Shown one piece after another: positions 41,466-50,889 of a DNA stretch of 64,000 bases. Positions within the stretch are counted from its first letter, which is position 1, and each line of letters starts with the position of its first letter. The translations under genes and the position numbers were made by a program. This stretch comes from Solirubrobacterales bacterium. GTDB lineage: Bacteria; Actinomycetota; Thermoleophilia; Solirubrobacterales; Solirubrobacteraceae. The stretch is taken from the NCBI GenBank assembly GCA_947474595.1, contig CANJIV010000007.1:1-64000 (forward strand), read 5' to 3'. The notes beneath the pieces are model-generated. The model made no database searches, was not told the DNA's origin, and saw only the letters and a program-made list of their open reading frames with translations.

Positions 41466-43343
41466 ATGACACAGCACACACCCCACAACCCCAACCTCAC
41501 AGCCACCCGCGACGACCTGCGCAACATCGCCATCGTCGCTCACGTCGACCACGGCAAAACGACTCTCGTCGACGCCATGCTCTGGCAATCAGGCGCCTTC
41601 CGCGAAGGCCAAGACGTCAACGAGCGAGTAATGGACTCGATGGATCTCGAGCGTGAAAAGGGAATCACGATCCTCGCCAAGAACACGGCCGTTCGCCACG
41701 GAAACACCAAACTCAACATCATCGATACGCCCGGACACGCGGACTTCGGCGGAGAGGTCGAGCGTGGCCTAACGATGGTCGACGGCGTCCTACTTCTCGT
41801 CGACGCAAGCGAGGGCCCGCTGCCACAAACTCGCTTCGTACTGCGCAAGGCGCTCGAATCGCGGCTTCCAGTCATCCTCGCGATCAACAAAGTCGACCGC
41901 CCTGACGCCCGCATCTCCGAGGTAGTCGATGAGGTCTATGAGCTCTTCCTAGATCTCGAGGCCGATGAAGAGCAGATCGAATTTCCGATCGTCTACACCA
42001 ATGCCAAGGCTGGCTGGGCGTCGATGCAAGAGGGCGTCGAAGGCACCGACCTCCAGCCGCTCTTAGATCTCCTAGTAGAGCGGATCCCGCCACCACGCTA
42101 CGACCCCGACCACCCGCTTCAAGCGCTTGTCACCAACCTTGACGCCTCTCCTTACGTCGGACGCCTAGCGCTCTGCCGCATCCGCCACGGAGAGATCAAA
42201 CGCGGCCAAGAGGTCGCCTGGTGTCGCGCCAACGGAGAGATCGAACGCCTTCGACTCACAGAGCTCTACGTCACCGAGGCACTCGACCGCGTCGAGGCTG
42301 AGGGAGCTGGGCCCGGCGACATCATCGCCATCGCCGGAATACCGGACGTCACGATCGGGGAGACAATCGCCGACCCTACCGACCCACGCGTGCTGCCCGT
42401 AACCCACGTAGACGAGCCGTCACTAGCAGTCACGATCGGCATCAACACCTCGCCACTGGCGGGCCGAGACGGCAAGAAGGTGACTGCTCGCCAAGTCAAA
42501 AATCGCCTTGACGCAGAGCTGATTGGAAACGTCTCAATCCGCGTTAAGCCGACCGAGCGCCCCGACACTTGGGAGGTCCAAGGCCGCGGCGAGCTGCAGC
42601 TTGCGATTCTCGTTGAGATCATGCGCCGCGAAGGGTTCGAGCTGACCGTCGGCCAGCCCCAAGTCCTAACCCGCGAGATCGACGGCAAGCTCCACGAACC
42701 CGTCGAACGCCTAGCCATCGACATCCCCGAAGACTATGTAGGGGTCGTCACGCAGTTCCTGGCTCTGCGAAAGGGTCGCCTTGAGCAGATGATCAACCAT
42801 GGCACCGGCTGGGTACGCATGGAGTACCTCGTCCCGGCTCGAGGCCTGATCGGGTTTCGCACGGAGTTCCTCACAGAGACCCGGGGCACTGGCATGCTCC
42901 ACCACGTTTTTGACCGCTGGGAGCCATGGTATGGCGAGCTGCGAACCCGTCCGACTGGCAGCCTCGTCTCTGACCGCTCCGGCGCAACCGCATCCTTTGC
43001 CCTCTTCAACCTACAAGAGCGCGGGACACTCTTTATTGGGCCTGGTGTCGACGTCTATGAAGGGATGATCGTCGGAGAAAACTCTCGCTCAGAGGATCTT
43101 GACGTCAACGCCACCAAGGAGAAGAAGCTCACCAACATGCGTACCTCTAGCGCCGATGAGATGGTGCGCCTCGTACCCCATCGCCAGCTCTCGCTCGATC
43201 AAGCGCTTGAGTTTCTACGCGAGGATGAGTGCGTCGAGGTGACCCCAGACGCCGTACGCCTGCGCAAGGTCGCGTTGAACGCCAACGACCGCGTCAAGAT
43301 CTCCCGAGCACGCGCCGCAGCACGCCGCGAAACCGACAGCTAG
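41466..43343 (+). CDS. typA: GTPase TypA/BipA
   Basis: A 625-residue translational GTPase. G1 is [13 protein letters not shown]2 EREKGITI, G3 [14 protein letters not shown] and G4 [11 protein letters not shown]; the C-terminal domains include [20 protein letters not shown] and the BipA-specific [18 protein letters not shown]. It binds ribosomes like EF-G and helps large-subunit assembly and stress adaptation. GTG 41457 is an in-frame alternative start nine bases upstream; neither has a clear Shine-Dalgarno sequence. Confidence 0.93.
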   Translation: MTQHTPHNPNLTATRDDLRNIAIVAHVDHGKTTLVDAMLWQSGAFREGQDVNERVMDSMDLEREKGITILAKNTAVRHGNTKLNIIDTPGHADFGGEVERGLTMVDGVLLLVDASEGPLPQTRFVLRKALESRLPVILAINKVDRPDARISEVVDEVYELFLDLEADEEQIEFPIVYTNAKAGWASMQEGVEGTDLQPLLDLLVERIPPPRYDPDHPLQALVTNLDASPYVGRLALCRIRHGEIKRGQEVAWCRANGEIERLRLTELYVTEALDRVEAEGAGPGDIIAIAGIPDVTIGETIADPTDPRVLPVTHVDEPSLAVTIGINTSPLAGRDGKKVTARQVKNRLDAELIGNVSIRVKPTERPDTWEVQGRGELQLAILVEIMRREGFELTVGQPQVLTREIDGKLHEPVERLAIDIPEDYVGVVTQFLALRKGRLEQMINHGTGWVRMEYLVPARGLIGFRTEFLTETRGTGMLHHVFDRWEPWYGELRTRPTGSLVSDRSGATASFALFNLQERGTLFIGPGVDVYEGMIVGENSRSEDLDVNATKEKKLTNMRTSSADEMVRLVPHRQLSLDQALEFLREDECVEVTPDAVRLRKVALNANDRVKISRARAAARRETDS

Positions 43344-43349
43344 CTCGGC

Positions 43350-44294
43350 TTAAACCAGCCCTCGCCGGCGCAACCCAAATCCCATCGCTGCGGCGAGGAG
43401 CACCAGACCCAGCGCGGCAGCGCCAACGGTCACTTCGCGCTGCTCAGGTTTAGTTCCCACCTGTCGTCCAAGCTGCTCATAGACACGTGAGAGTTCGCCG
43501 GCATCGGCGACATTAAAGGACTGCCCGCCTGATGCGACAGCGATCTGGCGCATCGTCTCAGGGTCTGGAGGGACGGCGATAGTCTCGCCATAGGGGCCAG
43601 CGGTGATTGTCCCGTCTGCAGTTCCCAAAGCAACCGTGTAGATCGGAATCTTCTGAGCCCCTGCCTTACGGGCCACAGGAACTGGGTCACGACCAGCGGT
43701 CGCCGTTCCATCCGAGAGCAAGACGATCGCAGCGGGCGGGCGATCCTTGGCCGAGCCGCGTTTCTTGAGTGTCCCAAGCGCCGCCTCAAGCGCGTCGCCG
43801 GTGGCCGTACCGCCGTTAGCTCTCATCGAGTCCAACGTTGCGCGCACCGCCTCGTGGTCAGTAGTCGGTCGCAGAACCGTGTGCGGAGTGGTTGAGAAGC
43901 CAACCATTCCAACACGAAGCGAGTCCGGCACGCCGTCTAAGAAGTTATCGCCGGCACGCTTTACTGCAGCCAGTCGACTGGGCGCAACGTCTGTGGCCTG
44001 CATCGACCCTGAAGCATCGGTCACTAGCACGACTGAGGCTTCCTCTATCGGTACGTCAAACATCGCCTGAGGTCGAGCTAGGGCGACAGCTAAGGCAGCG
44101 ACCGATAGCGCCAATAGAACGGCGGGAATACGCCTACGCCAAGCCGGAGCGGCCTTAGCCGCTATCGCCAACGTAGCCGTGGCAGGGAAGCGCACAACAA
44201 AACGTCGCCGTCGCCGAGTGGCTGTGACCTGGGCGATCACGCCAAGCGGAATCAACAAGACCAGTGCAAGAAATGCGGGGGCAGCAAAGTTCAT
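43350..44294 (-). CDS. BatA-like VWA membrane protein (copy 1)
   Basis: A 314-residue protein with two N-terminal membrane segments (about 4-20 and 50-68), a von Willebrand factor A domain (about 80-270) and a last membrane segment (about 285-305). The MIDAS metal site is intact: DASGSM, a Thr in GGTATGDAL and the LLSDGT strand. This is the BatA layout: a membrane VWA protein working with a MoxR ATPase and a DUF58 protein. ATGA overlap with the DUF58 gene. It is paralogous to the gene at 48409-49356. Confidence 0.85.
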   Translation of the reverse strand: MNFAAPAFLALVLLIPLGVIAQVTATRRRRRFVVRFPATATLAIAAKAAPAWRRRIPAVLLALSVAALAVALARPQAMFDVPIEEASVVLVTDASGSMQATDVAPSRLAAVKRAGDNFLDGVPDSLRVGMVGFSTTPHTVLRPTTDHEAVRATLDSMRANGGTATGDALEAALGTLKKRGSAKDRPPAAIVLLSDGTATAGRDPVPVARKAGAQKIPIYTVALGTADGTITAGPYGETIAVPPDPETMRQIAVASGGQSFNVADAGELSRVYEQLGRQVGTKPEQREVTVGAAALGLVLLAAAMGFGLRRRGLV

Positions 44295-45193
44295 CGCAGG
44301 CCAGCCACTAGTTCGCGCAGCCAATCACGGTCGGTGCGCAGGCGCACATGGCGTACGCCAGCGCGACGCAGCGCATCAGAGACAGCGCTTCGGCGCTGTC
44401 TCTCTGCGGCAGCGAACGCCGTGCGCACTGCCGCAGAGCCGCAGTCAGCTTCGACTTGACGGCCGCTTTCAGGATCGACAAAGACGAGCATCCCAGCGTC
44501 AGGAAGCTCCTCCTCGCGGGGATCACCGATCTCTACCCCGAGGACGCGATGACGAGCTGCCAACGCATGCAGTGGGCGTTCTAGGTCGTCTTCCCTGAAA
44601 TCACTCACGACGGCTACGAGGCCTGGCTGCACAGCCATTTTGCGAACTCGCTCGGCCGCCCCAAGAAGTGCCCTTGGGTCCGCATGACCATCTCCACAGA
44701 CGCCCTCATCGAGCAGATGGCCAACCGCGCCAAGCGCTTGGCGCCCGCCGGTTGGTGGCATCAGTCGCGGATCATCTGAACCACAGGTGAGAACACCGAT
44801 ACGGCCGCCACGCCTGATCGCCAGCCGGCTGATCGTGCGCACAACGCCCTCGGCGACATCTGATTTCAGGCGTCCTTTAGTGCCAAATGCCATAGACGGT
44901 GAAAGGTCTAAAATCACCCAAGTCGTCAGTGCTCGCTCGGGTACGTGTTGGCGAACATGTAGCTCTCCCGTGCGCGCACTAGCGGCGGGGTCAATCTGAC
45001 GCACGTCATCACCCACGGCGTAGGGCCTTAGTTGGGCAAGCTCGGTCCCGGCGCCGACTCCGATTGCGCGGTGATCGCCTGGCAGGGCACCGGCGCTGCG
45101 CTTGATGAAGGCGAGGTCCAGCGCCGCCACGGTAGCGCTGGGCATCGGCCCGGGACCCTGCCGCCCTGCGGGGGGCTTGAGCCCTGGGCTCAT
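44291..45193 (-). CDS. DUF58 domain protein
   Basis: A 300-residue cytoplasmic protein of the DUF58 (YeaD2-like) family, containing AGTELAQLRPYAVGDDVRQIDPAASARTGELHVRQH, the family's ID motif, followed by a degenerate VWA-like part (WVILDLSPSMAFG...). It is the middle gene of moxR-DUF58-VWA, joined to both neighbours by ATGA overlaps. Such sets act as chaperone-like machines for envelope proteins or cofactor insertion; the client is unknown. Confidence 0.87.
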   Translation of the reverse strand: MSPGLKPPAGRQGPGPMPSATVAALDLAFIKRSAGALPGDHRAIGVGAGTELAQLRPYAVGDDVRQIDPAASARTGELHVRQHVPERALTTWVILDLSPSMAFGTKGRLKSDVAEGVVRTISRLAIRRGGRIGVLTCGSDDPRLMPPTGGRQALGAVGHLLDEGVCGDGHADPRALLGAAERVRKMAVQPGLVAVVSDFREDDLERPLHALAARHRVLGVEIGDPREEELPDAGMLVFVDPESGRQVEADCGSAAVRTAFAAAERQRRSAVSDALRRAGVRHVRLRTDRDWLRELVAGLR

Positions 45194-46209
45194 GCAGCCA
45201 CCTGAGACGCAGTCGGAGATTGAACCGCCGCCAGCACACGCGCCACAACGTCGTCAGCGCGCAGCCCGTCGGCATGAGCCTCATAGGAGAGGACGAGTCG
45301 ATGACGCAACACGTCTGGAGCAAGGTCGGCGATGTCGGCGATCGTTACGTACGGCCGCCCACGCAGTACGGCGAGAGCCTGCCCGGCCTGAACTAGGCCG
45401 ATCGGCGCACGTGGACTCGCACCAACCTCGATCAGATCACTGAGATCTTCGAGGCCGTAGCGCTCAGGGCGCCGCGTTGCGTCTGCAAGGCTCACAGCGT
45501 AGGAGATCACTTGCCGATCAGCGAAGGTCTCGCGGACGCCATCGCGGAAGCGCTCAAGGTCCTCAATCTCCATCACCTGACGCAAGGTCGGCGGCGGCTG
45601 GACCGAGCGAGAGACGACCTCAGCCTCGTCCCCGGGTGATGGGTAGTCAACGATGACCTTAAAGAGGAAGCGATCGACTTGGGCCTCGGGGAGCGGGTAA
45701 GTCCCCTCTGACTCGATCGGGTTCTGTGTCGCGAGAACCAGAAATGGCCGCGGAACCTGATGGGTCTGACCGCCAAGCGTGACCTGGCGCTCCTGCATCA
45801 CCTCTAACAACGCAGATTGGACCTTGGCGGGGGCGCGATTGATCTCGTCGGCGAGCAGCAGGTTGCCAAAGACTGGGCCTAGCTCGGTGTCAAAGGCTCC
45901 CGTATCTGGGCGCCAGATACGTGTACCGACAAGATCGGCTGGTACCAAATCCGGAGTGAACTGGACGCGGCGAAAGCTGCCACCGAGCACGTGGGCGAGA
46001 GTCTTGACTGTCAGGGTCTTAGCGAGGCCGGGAACACCTTCCAACAGAGCGTGGCCGCCCGCCAGGAGAGCCACGAGCACGCGCTCGAGCATCGCGTCTT
46101 GGCCAACAATCACACGTTTTGCCTCGTAAAGCACTTCTTCGAGCGCTCGCGCGGCCTCGGCGGAGACGGATTGGTCAGAGGGCTCGGGACGGTCGGTAAA
46201 CAGGGTCAT
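45190..46209 (-). CDS. MoxR-family AAA+ ATPase
   Basis: A 339-residue AAA+ ATPase. Walker A is GGHALLEGVPGLAKTLTVKTL, Walker B LLLADEINRAPAKVQSALLEVMQERQVTLGG, and sensor 1 is in FLVLATQNPIESEGTYPLPEAQVDRFLFK, all typical of MoxR. The C-terminal lid (about 240-330) is present. It should power remodelling of a partner recognised by the VWA proteins. AGGAG about seven bases before the ATG is the Shine-Dalgarno sequence. First gene of the operon and divergent from the two-component system. Confidence 0.92.
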   Translation of the reverse strand: MTLFTDRPEPSDQSVSAEAARALEEVLYEAKRVIVGQDAMLERVLVALLAGGHALLEGVPGLAKTLTVKTLAHVLGGSFRRVQFTPDLVPADLVGTRIWRPDTGAFDTELGPVFGNLLLADEINRAPAKVQSALLEVMQERQVTLGGQTHQVPRPFLVLATQNPIESEGTYPLPEAQVDRFLFKVIVDYPSPGDEAEVVSRSVQPPPTLRQVMEIEDLERFRDGVRETFADRQVISYAVSLADATRRPERYGLEDLSDLIEVGASPRAPIGLVQAGQALAVLRGRPYVTIADIADLAPDVLRHRLVLSYEAHADGLRADDVVARVLAAVQSPTASQVAA

Positions 46210-46283
46210 TAAGAAACTCCTCGTCGGGGGATGGTTTTAAGTTAGAGATTGCGGTGTCATGACCCCATAAGGAGCCGGAGCGA

Positions 46284-46289
46284 TACCGT
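46284..46289 (+). promoter_or_regulatory. -10 box of the two-component system
   Basis: TACCGT, 6 nt before GTG 46296. Confidence 0.5.
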
Positions 46290-46295
46290 TAAGCG

Positions 46296-46976
46296 GTGCG
46301 CATCCTGATCGCCGAGGACGAACCTCACATCGCCGACGCCGTCGCGCGCGGTCTGCGTCGCCAGGGAATGGCCGTGGACATCGCCGAAGATGGTGCGGCG
46401 GCGCTCTACAAAGCAAGAGTCTTCGACTACGACGTCGTCATCCTTGATCGAGATCTGCCCAAGATGCACGGCGATGAAGTCTGCCGCGCAATCAACCGCG
46501 AACGGCCCGAAGTCAAAGTCTTGATGCTCACCGCCTCCACCGGCGTAGATGAGCTAGTTGAAGGTCTCGCACTCGGCGCCGACGACTACCTAGGCAAGCC
46601 GTTCCGCTTCGCTGAGCTGGTCGCCCGCATCGACGCCCTGGGTCGAAGGACCGAGCGGGCAAGGCCGGCGGCTATGCGGTGGGATGATCTTGAAGTCGAC
46701 ACCGCCCGCCACACTGCTACTCGAGCCGACAGTGAACTTAACCTGACCCCAAAAGAGTTCGGCGTGCTGCGTGAACTTGTTGCTGCAGCAGGGGATGTCG
46801 TAAGCCCCGAAGACCTACTGGAACGCGTATGGGACGAGAACACCGACCCCTTCACCAACACCGTGCGGATGACGGTGATGACACTACGGCGCAAGCTAGG
46901 CGATCCGCCGATGCTGGCGACCGTCCAAGGCGCGGGTTATCGGATGACCTCAGAGACGGGCTCGGAGTCAGGCTGA
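46296..46976 (+). CDS. OmpR-family response regulator
   Basis: A 226-residue response regulator. Receiver domain (1-115): acidic pocket IAEDEPHIAD, phosphorylated Asp51 in VVILDRDLPKMHG, Thr in MLTAST and Lys in YLGKPFRFAELVARI. The winged-helix DNA-binding domain (about 128-222) includes LTPKEFGVLRELVAAAG and TVRMTVMTLRRKLG. It would bind direct-repeat promoters when phosphorylated by the kinase encoded next. Its stop overlaps the kinase start as CTGA. Located next to envelope-stress genes. Confidence 0.92.
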   Translation: MRILIAEDEPHIADAVARGLRRQGMAVDIAEDGAAALYKARVFDYDVVILDRDLPKMHGDEVCRAINRERPEVKVLMLTASTGVDELVEGLALGADDYLGKPFRFAELVARIDALGRRTERARPAAMRWDDLEVDTARHTATRADSELNLTPKEFGVLRELVAAAGDVVSPEDLLERVWDENTDPFTNTVRMTVMTLRRKLGDPPMLATVQGAGYRMTSETGSESG

Positions 46977-48022
46977 CTGTCCGCACGCGCCTTACGGCGC
47001 TCTATGTAGCGGTATTCGTCTTGGCGACAGCTGCAGTGCTGATCGTCAGCTATCTGTTAGTCGACGACCAACTTCATCGCACGCTGCCAGCAGTCAGCGC
47101 CGACGCCACCCTCGACGATCTCGCCGGGCAGTACGCGATCGCCACTGCCGGATTTATCTTGGTGGCAGTAGCGGTGGGTTGGATGGCTGCTGGTAGGGTC
47201 CTCGCGCCGCTCAAGACGATCACCGCTACAGCCAGACGCGTGACTCACGATCAGCTCGGTGAGCGCATAGACCTCGGCGGACCCCACGACGAACTTCGCG
47301 AGTTGGCCGACACAGTCGACGAGATGCTCGATCGCCTTGAGGATTCTATGGAGGCCCAGCGAAGGTTTGTGGCTAACGCAAGCCACGAGCTACGCAGCCC
47401 TCTGACCGTGATTAGGGCCGAAGCCGAGGTCACTCTCAGTGATCCAGATGCTGAAATCGCCGACCTGCGGCGCATGGGAACATCCGTGCTGGAAGCCACC
47501 GACCGCACCGAAGCACTTCTGGACGGCCTGATGGTTCTCGCTCGCAGCCAGCGGGGACTCGTGCGTCGATCACCAGTTGACCTCGCAATTAGCGCAAGCC
47601 GAGCCGTGGCCGATGTAACGGCCAGTGGCCTAGGGCGCAACCTCCGCCTCGACGTGCAAGCCGAGCACGCCTCCGTACTAGGCGACGAGGCCCTGCTCGG
47701 TCGCTTAGTCGCCAACCTAGTTATCAATGCCGCTCGCTACAACGAGCCCAACGGATGGGTACAAGTCCGAACCGGCAACCTTGATGGTGGCGCTTTTGTG
47801 CGGGTTATCAATACCGGTCCGCAGATTCCGCCAGCCTCACTTCAGCGCCTTACCGAGCCATTCGAACGCCTCGGCCGACGCCACGGCGACGGTGGAAGCG
47901 GCCTAGGCCTATCGATCGTTAGAGCAGTCAGCGATGCTCACGATGCGACCTTACGTCTGCTTGCTCGCGATGGAGGCGGGCTTGACGTAACCGTCTCATT
48001 TCCAGCCGTCAGGCCAGCCTAG
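46973..48022 (+). CDS. Sensor histidine kinase (CTG start)
   Basis: A 349-residue kinase: membrane segment 1 (about 8-28), a short outside loop of about 35 residues, membrane segment 2 (about 58-75), HAMP (about 76-130), HisKA with ASHELRSPL (phosphorylated His), and HATPase with NLVINAARYNEPNGW and GGSGLGLSIV. No ATG, GTG or TTG exists in frame between the regulator's last part and the first membrane segment. CTG 46973 fits: it overlaps the regulator stop as CTGA and has GGAG five bases upstream. The short sensor loop suggests sensing within or near the membrane. Confidence 0.85.
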   Translation: MTVRTRLTALYVAVFVLATAAVLIVSYLLVDDQLHRTLPAVSADATLDDLAGQYAIATAGFILVAVAVGWMAAGRVLAPLKTITATARRVTHDQLGERIDLGGPHDELRELADTVDEMLDRLEDSMEAQRRFVANASHELRSPLTVIRAEAEVTLSDPDAEIADLRRMGTSVLEATDRTEALLDGLMVLARSQRGLVRRSPVDLAISASRAVADVTASGLGRNLRLDVQAEHASVLGDEALLGRLVANLVINAARYNEPNGWVQVRTGNLDGGAFVRVINTGPQIPPASLQRLTEPFERLGRRHGDGGSGLGLSIVRAVSDAHDATLRLLARDGGGLDVTVSFPAVRPA

Positions 48023-48042
48023 ATGCAGCCCAGCGGCTGTAC

Positions 48043-48342
48043 TTAGATGGCTGGATAGTACTCAGGCGTAGGGTCCGGCCCACGCTGAGTTAGGCCACCC
48101 GCGGGCTGCCAATCTGGGCACTCCGTGGTGATGATGATGATCGTAGTCGTCGTAGTCACTGTCGTGGTCTCGGGGAGTGCCTTGATCAGACTCACGCGAC
48201 TCATAGTGGGTCCGGCGACACGGCTAGAGGCCTCAAGGCGAGATCCGATGTTCGCCACTCCCGACACCGCGGTAGCGATCACCACCAAGCCCGCAAGCAG
48301 TAGAGAAAGAAATCCAAGTTGTTTAATTGTTGGCAGGCTCAT
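48043..48342 (-). CDS. Small membrane protein with Thr/Ile-rich stretch
   Basis: A 99-residue protein with one N-terminal membrane helix (LGFLSLLLAGLVVIATAVSGVA), an outside segment, a striking run of Thr, Val and Ile (TTTVTTTTTIIIITTE) and a Pro-rich end with one Cys. The opposite strand is also open because of this run, but the -10 box eight bases before this ATG favours the leftward reading. It follows the HtrA-VWA pair in the same direction. Function unknown. Confidence 0.5.
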   Translation of the reverse strand: MSLPTIKQLGFLSLLLAGLVVIATAVSGVANIGSRLEASSRVAGPTMSRVSLIKALPETTTVTTTTTIIIITTECPDWQPAGGLTQRGPDPTPEYYPAI

Positions 48343-48350
48343 CTGATCTA

Positions 48351-48356
48351 AAGGTA
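48351..48356 (-). promoter_or_regulatory. -10 box of the Thr/Ile-rich gene
   Basis: TACCTT, 8 nt before the ATG at 48342. Confidence 0.4.
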
Positions 48357-48408
48357 AGCCGAGCTTAATTAAGGGTTGATAAAGGCTGTGCCTCTCGGCT
48401 TTCCAGCG

Positions 48409-49356
48409 TCAAAGCATCCGGCCAAACCAACGCAACCCAGCGCCTGCCCCGAGCAGTAGTAGCAGTAGCGCACCTCCGGCAGCAGCAGCGGTAACTTCTC
48501 TTTCCTGCGGGCGCTGACTCAGCTGCGAGCCGAGCTTCGAATAGACCGCGTCGAGCTCGCCGGCACTCTGCACGGCGAACGACTCGCCTCCCGTTGCCTT
48601 GGCGATCTGCTTAAGCGACTCAGGATCGGGTGGGACCGGCGTGGTCCTAACCTTGCCGTTGGGTAGGCGAGTTTTCACCGTCCCTGTTGGAGTGCCTAAG
48701 GCGACGGTGTAGATCCGGATTCCAGCCTTGGCGGCACGCTCGACGGCAGAGGTTGGGTCGCCTCCCGATTTTCCATCCGAGAGCATGATCATCGCCGTCG
48801 GCGGCGCCTTGCCGCCTCCGGGAGGCTTCGCTGCGGTGCGTGCTAGATCGATCGCTGGGCCAGCGAGCGTGGTCTTGTCTGGGCGTAGCGCCGCCAGCGC
48901 GTCACTCACGGCGCTGCGGTCGGTCGTAGGGGTTTGAATCAATCGCGGAGTGTCATTAAAAGCAACCGCTCCCACTTTGACCTGGCGCGGGACTTTAGCC
49001 AGAAAGCGGTCGGCGGCCTTACGAGCAGCATCCATCCTTGTCGGGAAAACATCGGTTGAGCGCATCGACCCAGAGTCATCAGTTACCAGCATCACCGTGG
49101 CCTGCTCGACTCCGACGGCGAGGGTCGCTTGAGGCCGGGCAAGCGCGACTATCAGGGCCGCCAGCGCAAGGCCGTAAAAGACAACCGGGACATGGCGGCG
49201 CCAGCCTGGCCGCTTCGGCGCAACCGACGGAAGTAGCGCGGCTTGGCTAAACGCCTCGCGACCACGCCTGCCCCGCACCTCGGCCCGCGCGTACAGTAGC
49301 GCCGCGAGCGGGATCAAAAGCAGGCCAAGCAGCAGTGCGGGCTGTTGAAAGCTCAC
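48409..49356 (-). CDS. BatA-like VWA membrane protein (copy 2)
   Basis: A 315-residue paralogue of the VWA protein at 43350-44294, with the same plan: two N-terminal membrane segments, a VWA domain with the metal site DDSGSM and MLSDGK, and a C-terminal membrane helix. Shared phrases include ALARPQA, IYTVALGTPTGTV, VPPDPESLKQIAKATGGESF and REVTAAAAG. Here it follows an HtrA protease (one-base TAGTG overlap) rather than MoxR, so it may deliver or tether proteins for the protease, or borrow the nearby MoxR. Confidence 0.85.
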   Translation of the reverse strand: MSFQQPALLLGLLLIPLAALLYARAEVRGRRGREAFSQAALLPSVAPKRPGWRRHVPVVFYGLALAALIVALARPQATLAVGVEQATVMLVTDDSGSMRSTDVFPTRMDAARKAADRFLAKVPRQVKVGAVAFNDTPRLIQTPTTDRSAVSDALAALRPDKTTLAGPAIDLARTAAKPPGGGKAPPTAMIMLSDGKSGGDPTSAVERAAKAGIRIYTVALGTPTGTVKTRLPNGKVRTTPVPPDPESLKQIAKATGGESFAVQSAGELDAVYSKLGSQLSQRPQEREVTAAAAGGALLLLLLGAGAGLRWFGRML

Positions 49357-50513
49357 TAAGGAGTGCCCTGTGGCCGTGTGCCTAGCTCGACCGAGAGGCT
49401 CTTGCGCTGACCGTCGCGCGCAATCTCTAGCTCCACGCGGTCGCCTGGTTTGGCGGTCGAGATAATGGCGATCAAGGCGTCAGGGTCACCAATCTGGCGG
49501 CCGTCAATCGCAACGATCACGTCTTGACTCCGAAGGCCGGCGCGGGCCGCTGGCCCATCCGCCGTCACCGTCTGAATAAGCGCCCCTGGGCCGCTGGGGG
49601 ACGGAGAGCTCGATGCCCCTAGGAATGCACGGTCAATCTTTTGACCATCCTTAAGGAGCGGCACGATCGATCGCACGGTGTTCGCTGGGATCGCGAATCC
49701 TATCCCAAGGTTCCCTTGCGATCCTGCGGTCGCAATCTGTGAGTTCACGCCGATAACGCGGCCGCGGGCATCGAATAGAGGGCCGCCGGAGTTGCCCGAA
49801 TTGATCGGAGCGTCGGTTTGGATGACTTTGTCGATGCTGAAGCCATTGGGAGCCTGTATGTGGCGCCCGATACCTGAAACGATTCCCGACGTCGCTGTCC
49901 GTGCAAGGCTCAGCGGATAGCCGATCGCTACCGCAAGATCTCCGACCTTAACTTTGTCAGAGTCGGCTAGACCTAGTGGTTTGAGTGCCGGAGATCTAGC
50001 AGGATCGACGTGAAGTACGGCGAGATCAGACGAGAGGTCACGCCCAACCACCTTGGCATCAACGGTTGAGTTGCTGTCATCGAACAGCACCTTGACGGTA
50101 GTGGCGTCGCCGACCACGTGAGCGTTAGTAACGATCGTCCCATCGGCATCTACGACAAATCCGGTTCCCGACCCAACGTCGGTGCGTACCTGGACGACGC
50201 CGGAGCTGACGGCGCTATAGATCGCATTGACTTGAGAGGAGCCGACGCCACCCGCGGCAGCGATTGGAAGTGCTTGGATAGTTGAAGTCGCCTGATTGTC
50301 TTCGGCGATCAGCAGACCCGCTCCTGCTCCACCGAGCAATAAGCAGGCGCCTATGGCTACAAACCAGCGGCGACGCACGCCTTGGCGTGGCGGTGGCGCG
50401 AAGGCCGCGGCTGGTGGCTCGACACGGGGTGGTGCGATCTGGTCGGGCTCGAGCCAACGATGATCTGCATCACCTTCGGAGCGGCCAAACCATAGGGGTG
50501 GTTGCTTGGGCAT
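49356..50513 (-). CDS. HtrA/DegP-type membrane serine protease
   Basis: A 385-residue protease: cytoplasmic Pro-rich part (about 1-45), one membrane helix (about 46-68, FVAIGACLLLGGAGAGLLIA), trypsin-like domain and a PDZ domain (about 295-380, SQDVIVAIDGRQIGDPDAL). The triad is intact: His in VTNAHVV, Asp in DLSSDLAVLHV and Ser in NSGNSGGPL. It should degrade misfolded exported proteins. ATG 50513 is preferred; GTG 50522 is the in-frame alternative. Next to a two-component system, as with MprAB-PepD and CssRS-HtrA. Confidence 0.88.
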   Translation of the reverse strand: MPKQPPLWFGRSEGDADHRWLEPDQIAPPRVEPPAAAFAPPPRQGVRRRWFVAIGACLLLGGAGAGLLIAEDNQATSTIQALPIAAAGGVGSSQVNAIYSAVSSGVVQVRTDVGSGTGFVVDADGTIVTNAHVVGDATTVKVLFDDSNSTVDAKVVGRDLSSDLAVLHVDPARSPALKPLGLADSDKVKVGDLAVAIGYPLSLARTATSGIVSGIGRHIQAPNGFSIDKVIQTDAPINSGNSGGPLFDARGRVIGVNSQIATAGSQGNLGIGFAIPANTVRSIVPLLKDGQKIDRAFLGASSSPSPSGPGALIQTVTADGPAARAGLRSQDVIVAIDGRQIGDPDALIAIISTAKPGDRVELEIARDGQRKSLSVELGTRPQGTP

Positions 50514-50787
50514 AGACGGCACCGTGACAGGTACGGCGTCAGCTGAGCATAAGAAAAGATTAGTTGTCGTAGGACCGCATCGAATAAGGTTATTAAGTGT
50601 TTGCAGTGTGGACGCAATAACTTACCGATCCACCCCACGACACCCAAACGCAACCAATGCCCCGCTCAACTCTCTACATAATTGCCGTCGCTTGTGTCAT
50701 GGCGCTCGCCGGACTAGCAGCTGCTGGTCAAGCGAGAATCGCCACGATTGCCCCAGCGATAAACAGTGGCCTTATCGATTCATCCCA
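50514..50787. other. Intergenic region upstream of htrA
   Basis: No supported gene. It contains an AT-rich patch (about 50545-50610) that probably holds the promoter of the leftward htrA gene (TATGCT on the minus strand near 50545) and space downstream of the tRNA-Leu gene. No clear tRNA terminator was found. Confidence 0.4.
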
Positions 50788-50871
50788 TGCCCGGGGTGGG
50801 GATCGAACCCACACGTCCCGAAGGACAGCCGGTTTTAAGCCGACCGCGGTTGCCAATTACGCCACCCGGGC
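50788..50871 (-). tRNA. tRNA-Leu (TAA)
   Basis: 84 nt, class II with a long variable arm (TGTCCTTCGGGACG). Acceptor GCCCGGG/CCCGGGC with discriminator A, anticodon stem GTCGG/CCGGC, loop CTTAAAA giving anticodon TAA, and T arm GTGGG-TTCGATC-CCCAC. No CCA is encoded. It reads the UUA codon, which is rare in GC-rich actinobacteria and sometimes used as a developmental switch. A -10 box TAAACT lies 12 bases before the 5' end. Confidence 0.95.
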
Positions 50872-50883
50872 TAGGACGCGCCC

Positions 50884-50889
50884 AGTTTA
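50884..50889 (-). promoter_or_regulatory. -10 box of tRNA-Leu
   Basis: TAAACT, 12 nt before the tRNA 5' end. Confidence 0.5.

Noticed and set aside
48125-48346. Rightward ORF with a run of Met/Ile/Val antisense to the Thr/Ile-rich gene
   Set aside because: The run is the complement of the Thr/Ile codons; the leftward gene has a -10 box at the right spacing, this one has none.
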